Shown here: positions 58,678-64,000 of the stretch, one piece after another
Numbering within the stretch: position 1 is the stretch's first letter
Layout: each line of letters begins with the position of its first letter
Source: CAYSRJ01 sp964521865
GTDB taxonomy: Bacteria > Spirochaetota > B62-G9 > DRHN01
Direction: 5' to 3'
NCBI GenBank assembly: GCA_964521865.1
Contig: CAZFTJ010000001.1
Span: 372,001 to 436,000, forward strand
DNA: 64,000 bases
Translations under genes and position numbers: made by a program
Notes under the pieces: generated by a model
Seen by the model: the letters and a program-made list of their open reading frames with translations, nothing else
The model's database searches: none
What the model was told of the DNA's origin: nothing

Positions 58678-59100
58678 ATGGATCAGGAAGGGATTGCTCA
58701 CTACCGGGAAACACAGATTAAAACCGCTTCGAAGGGAAAGCTCATCGTATTCCTGTACGACGGTCTCATCCGTTTTATCGATATCGCTCTCGAAAACCTC
58801 CCTGCCAAAAAATACGATGTGGTAAACGCCAATATACTCAAGTCTCAGGATATACTGACGGAGTTGACCCTCTCCCTGAATATGGAAGCCGGAGATTTCA
58901 GCAAGAAATTGATGAGCGTCTATAATTTTCTGAATACAAAGCTCATTGAGGCAAATATCAACAAAGACATACAACCGCTGAAATTCGTGAAGAAAATGGT
59001 GACGGAGCTCCGCGATGCGTGGAATCAGATTGTGAAAAACAGCCCGAATCCGGATATAGACGAGATGAAAAAGGCCGGAGGTATCGACATTGCTGGATAG
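58678..59100 (+). CDS. fliS: flagellar export chaperone FliS
   Basis: A 140-residue helical chaperone that binds the C-terminal part of flagellin and prevents early polymerisation. The N-terminal signature YRETQIKTASKGKLIVFLYDGLIRFIDIAL is textbook FliS; the remaining helices and the tail are somewhat longer than average. GGCAGGAG precedes the ATG at 58678. It follows the two DUF115 genes, which fits flagellin export and glycosylation being made together. Its end overlaps the start of the next gene by 11 bases. Confidence 0.92.
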   Translation: MDQEGIAHYRETQIKTASKGKLIVFLYDGLIRFIDIALENLPAKKYDVVNANILKSQDILTELTLSLNMEAGDFSKKLMSVYNFLNTKLIEANINKDIQPLKFVKKMVTELRDAWNQIVKNSPNPDIDEMKKAGGIDIAG

Positions 59101-59491
59101 GAAGGAAAGCACACTCGGCGCTCTCGAACGTGTAAAGTCATGCTATTTACAGCTTTCTCTGCTGAAGCACCATGAACGGGATGCCTTCGAATGCGGCGAT
59201 TTCGAATGCCTCTACGAGCTTTCCGAGAACGAACGTATTCTTGTCGATGACATCAACAGTCTGATGAAGTATGCGGTGCCCGATCTGCTGTACCTCAGAA
59301 ACGACCGCAGGGTGCGTCGTATGATGTCTGAGATCGATGCTCTTCACGAGTCGGTCATTGGGGAAAACATCGAAATAAAGAAGGGTCTGGAAGGGGGCAT
59401 GCACAAAACGCTCGGCCGAATACGTCACCTTCACACATATACGAGCCATTCTTCCCGCTCCATCCCGCGTGTTGTCAATTTACGCGCATAA
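59090..59491 (+). CDS. small helical protein, FlgN/FliT-like
   Basis: A 133-residue, all-helical protein that begins on TTG 59090 with GGAGG 8 bases upstream and overlaps fliS by 11 bases. It has heptad-like helices (LERVKSCYLQLSLLKHHERDAF, LYELSENERILVDDINSLMKY) and a polar C-terminus, similar in size and feel to FlgN or FliT export chaperones, but no diagnostic motif. Position after fliS supports a flagellar chaperone role, as FliT usually follows FliS. I call it by context only. Confidence 0.6.
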   Translation: MLDRKESTLGALERVKSCYLQLSLLKHHERDAFECGDFECLYELSENERILVDDINSLMKYAVPDLLYLRNDRRVRRMMSEIDALHESVIGENIEIKKGLEGGMHKTLGRIRHLHTYTSHSSRSIPRVVNLRA

Positions 59492-59544
59492 GAACATCGC
59501 ATACAAAATACCGGCTTTCCGACGGATAAACCCATACATACCTT

Positions 59545-59573
59545 TTGTGAAATTCGCTCGATACTGCTATTAT
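59545..59573 (+). promoter_or_regulatory. polA promoter
   Basis: TTGTGA (59545-59550), a 17-base spacer and TATTAT (59568-59573), with a leader of about 85 bases. The leader contains ATAGGTAAAA (59632-59641), similar to motifs in the repeats near 6043 and 46220. Confidence 0.6.
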
Positions 59574-59664
59574 TATAGTAACAGCGTAACATCGCATTCG
59601 ATGCCGAGCAGGAACAGGGGTTTTGGCAATCGATAGGTAAAAAATATTTGCACAAGGAAAACCG

Positions 59665-62370
59665 ATGAAGAGAGTGCTGTATTTAGTCGACGGCCATGCG
59701 TTGATTTTCAGGGCCTACTACGCGTTTATCAGGCGGCCGCTTATCACAACAAAAGGGGAGAATACCTCCGCTATTTTCGGGTTCATGCGTATGCTGCTGA
59801 GGCTCATGCAGGATGAAAATCCCGAGTACCTTGTGTGCACTTTTGATACGAGGGAGAAAACCTTCCGGCACGAGCGGTACCCTGAATATAAATCAAAACG
59901 GCTGAAGGCTCCGGAGGATCTTCACGCACAGGCGGAGGCGATAAAAAGTATTATCGACGGGCTCTGTATTGCACGCGTCGAATCGAGCGGATATGAGGCT
60001 GACGACGTGATCGGCACCCTGTCTCAACGGGCTGCCGAACAGGGGCTGAAAACGGTTATTCTCTCGGGCGACAAGGACGTACTCCAGCTCGTCGATGATA
60101 ATGTGACCGTATACGCGAATAAAAAGGGGATCTCGGAAATAGATGTTCTCGACAGCGGCAAGGTGTCCGAAGTCTGGGGCGTTGAGCCCGAGCACATAGT
60201 AGACCTTCTCGCCCTTATGGGCGATCAATCCGACGATATTCCCGGTGTAAAGGGAATAGGTCAGAAAACCGCCACGGATCTCATCCGGCAGTTCAAAAGC
60301 CTTGACGGAGTATACGAGCATCTTGACGAGGTGGAAAGCGGAAGAATTGCCGGGCTCCTCGAGCAGGGCCGGGAAAGCGCCTATTTGAGCAGGGACCTGG
60401 TAACGATCAGAAGGGATGTACCCGTGGATTTTAATCTCGACGCGTTCGACATCAGAGAGTTTCCCGGCAAGAGAGGGCTGGATCTGCTCAGGCAAAAAGA
60501 GCTCGACTCCATTGTAAACGATCTCGATGCATCGGGTGCGAGCGGACGGAAAGTATCGGAAGAGCGGAAAAAGGAAAAGAAGCGCGGCATCTATACCGTT
60601 ATTGCCGCTGAAGAAGAGTTCGAGGAACTCGAAAAAACCGTCAGGAATAGGGGAATTTTTTCCTTCGATACGGAATCCACCGGTATGGACCCGATTACGG
60701 CACGCATAATCGGCGTTTCCATTTCGGTGGATGAAGGGTTTGGCTACTATATGCCGATCGAGACGGGAGGAGAAAAGGCTCTTGGAATGAATTTTCTGAC
60801 ACATACCTTGAAGAGCCTTCTCGAGGACCCCGGAGTAAAAAAGGTCGGCCAGAACATCAAGTATGATTATGTGTTGTTGATGAAGTACGGGATTTTTATG
60901 CAGGGCATAGCGGGTGATTCGATGATTGCCGCCTATCTTCTCAATCCGGATAAGCAGCGCTACAGCCTCGACAGTCTTGCAAAAGAGTATTTGAATTACT
61001 CCACCATTCATTACACCGATGTGGTGCGGAACAAGAACGAAACTCTCCTCGATTACCCACTCGCTGATGTTGCGGAGTACGCCGGAGAGGACAGCGATAT
61101 TGCCCTCAGGCTCGTGCATGTGCTCGAGAAGGGGCTCAAAACCCAGGGTCTTGACGAGCTCTACCGTTCGATCGAGATACCGCTTCTCATTGTGCTCGGA
61201 AGAATGGAGAATACGGGAGTCAGAGTAGACCCCGGCCGTCTTGCCGAGATGAGCAGCAATTTCACCGATGAGCTCGAAGAAATAGAAAGTACGATTTATG
61301 AGATCGCTGAGGAGGAATTCAACGTTCGGTCGACAAAACAGCTCGCGAAAATTCTTTTTGAGAAGCTCAAGCTGCCGGTGATCAAAAAGACGAAAACCGG
61401 CTATTCCACCGATGAATCGGTGCTCGAAGAGCTGGAACAGGAGCATAAAATAGCCGGGCTTCTTCTGCGGCACCGGAAGCTTGCAAAGTTCAAGTCAACC
61501 TATGTGGACGCACTGCCCGATATGATAAATCCCGACACAGGGAGGATACATACTTCGTTCAACCAGACGATAGCGTCGACCGGACGGCTTTCATCCACAC
61601 ATCCCAATCTGCAGAACATACCGATCCGTGAGCCGGAGGGGCGGGCAATTCGGCGCGCCTTTGTGTCGGAGGAGGGGTGGCTGCTGGTTTCGGCGGATTA
61701 TTCGCAGATCGAGCTCAGGGTTCTTGCCTCTCTCTCTTTGGACCCGGGGCTCGTGAATGCCTTTAAAAAGGAGGTCGATATTCACAGGGAAACCGCTTCT
61801 CTGCTCTTTAATACGGATATACAGGACGTCGACGACGCGCAGAGGAGAATAGCCAAGACGATCAATTTCAGTATAATGTACGGCATCAGTCCCTACGGTC
61901 TGTCTCAGAGGCTCAAGATTTCACGGGAGGAGGCCTCGAATTTCATCGACATGTATTTTTTGAAATATGCCTGCGTACGGGACTACTTCGACGGGATTGT
62001 GGAAGAAGCGAAGAAAAGCGGGTATGTCACAACACTGCTGGGCAGAAAGCGCTACGTCCCCGATATTCGGTCGGAGAATCGGAACATTTATGAATCCGCA
62101 CGAAGAATTGCGATCAATACACCCATTCAGGGCACAGCGGCGGATCTGATCAAGAAGGCAATGGTGGATATCGATGATGAGCTGAACAGAAGAGGGCTGA
62201 AGAGCAGGATGCTCATTCAGGTTCACGATGAGCTGGTGTTCGAATCTCCGGAAGACGAGTGTGCTTTGCTCGAGGGAATGGTGAAGGATAAAATGGAAAA
62301 TGCGATTTCCTTCCAGGTGCCGATTATGGTGAACATTGCCGAAGGAAAAAACTGGGAGGAGGCGCATTGA
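59665..62370 (+). CDS. polA: DNA polymerase I with proofreading domain
   Basis: A 901-residue PolA. The 5-prime nuclease (residues 1-290, LVDGHALIFRAYYAF, DQSDDIPGVKGIG) is followed by a 3-prime exonuclease with its acidic residues intact (FSFDTESTGMD, GQNIKYDYVL, YAGEDSDIAL) and a polymerase with SADYSQIELRVLA, RRIAKTINFSIMYG and QVHDELVFE. Both nuclease activities should work, unlike in many bacteria where proofreading is lost. AAGGAAA lies before the ATG. coaE follows after one base. Confidence 0.97.
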   Translation: MKRVLYLVDGHALIFRAYYAFIRRPLITTKGENTSAIFGFMRMLLRLMQDENPEYLVCTFDTREKTFRHERYPEYKSKRLKAPEDLHAQAEAIKSIIDGLCIARVESSGYEADDVIGTLSQRAAEQGLKTVILSGDKDVLQLVDDNVTVYANKKGISEIDVLDSGKVSEVWGVEPEHIVDLLALMGDQSDDIPGVKGIGQKTATDLIRQFKSLDGVYEHLDEVESGRIAGLLEQGRESAYLSRDLVTIRRDVPVDFNLDAFDIREFPGKRGLDLLRQKELDSIVNDLDASGASGRKVSEERKKEKKRGIYTVIAAEEEFEELEKTVRNRGIFSFDTESTGMDPITARIIGVSISVDEGFGYYMPIETGGEKALGMNFLTHTLKSLLEDPGVKKVGQNIKYDYVLLMKYGIFMQGIAGDSMIAAYLLNPDKQRYSLDSLAKEYLNYSTIHYTDVVRNKNETLLDYPLADVAEYAGEDSDIALRLVHVLEKGLKTQGLDELYRSIEIPLLIVLGRMENTGVRVDPGRLAEMSSNFTDELEEIESTIYEIAEEEFNVRSTKQLAKILFEKLKLPVIKKTKTGYSTDESVLEELEQEHKIAGLLLRHRKLAKFKSTYVDALPDMINPDTGRIHTSFNQTIASTGRLSSTHPNLQNIPIREPEGRAIRRAFVSEEGWLLVSADYSQIELRVLASLSLDPGLVNAFKKEVDIHRETASLLFNTDIQDVDDAQRRIAKTINFSIMYGISPYGLSQRLKISREEASNFIDMYFLKYACVRDYFDGIVEEAKKSGYVTTLLGRKRYVPDIRSENRNIYESARRIAINTPIQGTAADLIKKAMVDIDDELNRRGLKSRMLIQVHDELVFESPEDECALLEGMVKDKMENAISFQVPIMVNIAEGKNWEEAH

Positions 62371-62371
62371 T

Positions 62372-62941
62372 ATGGTGGTCGGGATTACCGGAAACTACTG
62401 TTCGGGAAAAGACCTCGCATGCAAGGTCTTCGAGCGGGCGGGATTTCATGTAATAGATGTGGACGGAGTCGGTCATGAAGCGCTTGCCGTAAAAACCGGC
62501 GAGATTGCCGAAGCATTCGGAAAAGGCGTGATCAAAAACGGTAAAATCGACAGAAAGAAGCTCGGAGCGATTGTTTTCAGCGATGTGAAGCAGAAGGAGG
62601 TTCTCGAGCGCATCGTGCATCCGTGGATGATCGGGAAAGTCAGGGAAAGGGTGCGTGCATATGAAAACTGTGTAATAAACGCCGCACTGCTTGTCGAAAT
62701 GTGCCTGTTTCCTCTGTGCGATTATGTTATTGCCGTTGATACGAAATGGGACATTGCCGTGAAGCGTGCCGTGAACAGGGAAGGGCTCACTCCCGAGGAG
62801 GCCCGAATGCGGCTTCGGGCGCAAAAGCCTTTAAAGGGAAAATTACATTTTGTCGATATAGTAATTGATAACAGCACAACCGTCCAGGAATTTGAAGCTC
62901 GCGTGAGAGCTGTTGTCGAAAACTTGATGCACAGGACCTGA
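62372..62941 (+). CDS. coaE: dephospho-CoA kinase
   Basis: A 189-residue P-loop kinase that makes coenzyme A in the last step of its synthesis. The P-loop is GITGNYCSGKD, with DVDGVGHEAL and ERIVHPWMIGKVRER downstream. GGGAGG lies before the ATG at 62372, one base after the polA stop, so the two are co-translated; this polA-coaE order is common. It should supply CoA to the 2-oxoacid dehydrogenases in the window. Confidence 0.93.
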   Translation: MVVGITGNYCSGKDLACKVFERAGFHVIDVDGVGHEALAVKTGEIAEAFGKGVIKNGKIDRKKLGAIVFSDVKQKEVLERIVHPWMIGKVRERVRAYENCVINAALLVEMCLFPLCDYVIAVDTKWDIAVKRAVNREGLTPEEARMRLRAQKPLKGKLHFVDIVIDNSTTVQEFEARVRAVVENLMHRT

Positions 62942-62943
62942 GA

Positions 62944-63651
62944 ATGGAAGAGGGGAAGGACAGAGGAAAAGAATACTATCAGGTAAACCTCGACACAGGG
63001 AGAATTTTCTGGATAGCCTTCATCCTCGGCCTTATTATAATCGGCATTTTTATTTTCGGGTTTCTGATCGGAGGCACGGATGGTAAAACAGAGCTTCTCA
63101 ACATGGTAAAGTCGGGCGTATTCAAGAAAGAGAAACCGGCTGAAACAACCCAGAAAAAGGACGAGCTTGAAGCGCTCGGCCTGGCCGATAATAATCTCGA
63201 AACTGAAACCCGCTATATAGACGTTACAAGTCTTGAAAAGGCGGCAAAAGAGGGAGATAAGATCGCAAAGGTTCAGCCCGAGAAACCGGAGGCTGTACAG
63301 GGCAGACAGCCGGAGCCGATATCCCGGGCGCCTGAAACCAGCGTGAAAACCCGGGTAAAAAAGGTTTCTCCCGGCGTCTCTCAAAAAAAGGTGCGGCGCA
63401 CTGCTGTATCAGGAGACTACTACATACAAACCGCGTCCTTTATAAAAAAAGAGAATGCGGAGCGTTTTGCATCGCTTCTCGAAAAGAATCTCTACAAGGT
63501 CACCATCGAGAAGGCGGTTGTGAAAGACAACACTTATTACAGGGTACACGTGGGCCCCTTTGAAACAAAGAGTGTGGCCGTCAATACAATGACTGCAATG
63601 AAGAGAAGATTCGACCTCAACGAGCCCTTTGTGCTCAAAAAAAAGTCATAG
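62944..63651 (+). CDS. SPOR-domain membrane protein
   Basis: A 235-residue envelope protein. One membrane helix (about 21-42, IFWIAFILGLIIIGIFIFGFL) anchors it, a charged periplasmic linker follows, and a SPOR domain closes it (about 155-235: YIQTASFIKKENAERFASLLEKNL and YYRVHVGPFETKSVA). SPOR domains bind denuded glycan strands at division sites. It starts 2 bases after coaE, so it belongs to that unit. The role in division is inferred from the domain. Confidence 0.88.
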   Translation: MEEGKDRGKEYYQVNLDTGRIFWIAFILGLIIIGIFIFGFLIGGTDGKTELLNMVKSGVFKKEKPAETTQKKDELEALGLADNNLETETRYIDVTSLEKAAKEGDKIAKVQPEKPEAVQGRQPEPISRAPETSVKTRVKKVSPGVSQKKVRRTAVSGDYYIQTASFIKKENAERFASLLEKNLYKVTIEKAVVKDNTYYRVHVGPFETKSVAVNTMTAMKRRFDLNEPFVLKKKS

Positions 63652-63740
63652 CAGGGCTGAAGACCGTAGTCCGCCACCTGTAGAACGGACACGGCCGAAA
63701 GTCGAAGGTCGGATGCACGAAGTGTGAGAAGCCCCCCGGA

Positions 63741-63766
63741 GGCAGTAAACGTACCTCAATACTGCC
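63741..63766. repeat. 7-base hairpin upstream of lipA
   Basis: GGCAGTA (63741-63747) and TACTGCC (63760-63766) are exact inverted copies around 12 bases. There is no T-run. The 244-base gap 63652-63895 has this stem, a promoter and no gene that I can support. Confidence 0.5.
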
Positions 63767-63805
63767 GGACGATAAACCATCACCGCTCATATCCTTTTAT
63801 TATTG

Positions 63806-63834
63806 CTGACACCGACATTCTACAGTGCTATCTT
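63806..63834 (+). promoter_or_regulatory. probable lipA promoter
   Basis: CTGACA (63806-63811), a 17-base spacer and TATCTT (63829-63834), about 62 bases before the ATG at 63896. Confidence 0.5.
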
Positions 63835-63895
63835 TTATCAAAACGGGAATCCTGTTTCATATTTTCCGAAGTGAAATGAAGAACAGGAAGAACAG

Positions 63896-64000
63896 ATGGA
63901 AGAAAAGATCGCAAATTTAAGAAAACCGCCTTGGCTTCGAAAGAAAATTGACCATTCACAGGAGATCCGGGAGGTGAAGACCATACTCGGCAACTGCGAC
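63896..64000 (+). CDS. lipA: lipoyl synthase LipA, N-terminal fragment cut by the window end
   Basis: The first 35 residues of a lipoyl synthase. LRKPPWLRKK and the helix REVKTILGNCD match the LipA N-terminus just before its first cluster cysteines. The enzyme inserts two sulphurs into octanoyl-lysine using two iron-sulphur clusters. ACAGGAAG precedes the ATG. If complete, it would make the lipoate needed by the lipoyl protein encoded at 2764-3006 and by partners of the fused E1. Confidence 0.75.
   Translation, partial: MEEKIANLRKPPWLRKKIDHSQEIREVKTILGNCD

Noticed and set aside
59893..61473. 526-codon frame antisense to polA
   Set aside because: Mirror frame of a conserved gene; the sense strand has all the polymerase motifs.
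1..64000. CRISPR arrays, insertion sequences, rRNA or tRNA genes
   Set aside because: No regularly spaced direct repeats, transposase frames or rRNA/tRNA landmarks were seen on reading both strands.

Overview
The window looks like a chromosomal segment from a motile, double-membrane bacterium, most probably a spirochaete (moderate confidence). Pointers are two tandem DUF115/Maf-type flagellin-modification genes followed by fliS, a large chemotaxis locus, a SPOR-domain protein, an outer-membrane beta-barrel, a lipoprotein, and the order rpsF-ssb-rpsR-DUF2232-rplI-dnaB. No tRNA or rRNA gene, CRISPR array, insertion sequence or prophage was seen. Bases 1-186 are AT-rich and hold nothing I can recognise.

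Region 1 (187-5792, minus strand) is a metabolic operon read leftwards: cyclase-family hydrolase, 2-oxoacid dehydrogenase E1 alpha, E1 beta, an 80-residue free-standing lipoyl domain, a ribokinase-type sugar kinase and a class III aminotransferase. There is no E2 acyltransferase or E3. A promoter with an overlapping palindrome lies at 5961-5990. The next ~975 bases (5793-6767) are gene-free and rich in inverted and dispersed repeats.

Region 2 (6768-25677, plus strand) is one co-directional signalling locus: a multi-PAS histidine kinase and its LuxR-type regulator, a beta-barrel protein, a CheY-like protein, cheR, a receptor with two CHASE3 domains, cheW, cheY, cheD, cheB, cheA, cheC, a lone Hpt protein, a REC-kinase, a further receiver, a seven-domain hybrid kinase and an HD-GYP response regulator. 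The layout suggests a full adaptation circuit (CheR/CheB/CheD/CheC) joined to a phosphorelay with cyclic-di-GMP output.

Region 3 (25846-43736) is largely housekeeping: a fused E1 alpha-beta 2-oxoacid dehydrogenase with its own strong promoter, a HAD phosphatase fused to a membrane polyprenol-kinase-like domain, an RNA uracil methyltransferase, the S6-SSB-S18-DUF2232-L9-DnaB operon, a methyltetrahydrofolate methyltransferase, Lon, TyrS, a modular FN3 lipoprotein and a clipped DUF2442 gene. The S6 operon has a leader hairpin resembling the S6:S18 binding site, and its S18 carries a ~160-residue repetitive N-terminal extension.

Region 4 (43820-52473) holds folE, mnmE, a 738-residue fusion of ATP-grasp and an FMN alpha-hydroxyacid-oxidase domain that lacks the catalytic histidine, a PaaI-type thioesterase, pheT and a sirtuin whose mRNA is probably nearly leaderless.

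Region 5 (52659-64000) runs rightwards: a protein with six GLLxxA repeats, GAF-like domains and a decayed GGDEF, two DUF115 proteins, fliS, a FlgN/FliT-like protein, polA, coaE, a SPOR protein and the start of lipA, which would supply lipoate for the lipoyl proteins.

The strongest candidates for undescribed biology are the ATP-grasp/FMN fusion, the E2-less lipoyl operon, the extended S18 with its leader, the phosphatase-kinase fusion, the GLLxxA-repeat protein and two small families of dispersed intergenic repeats.
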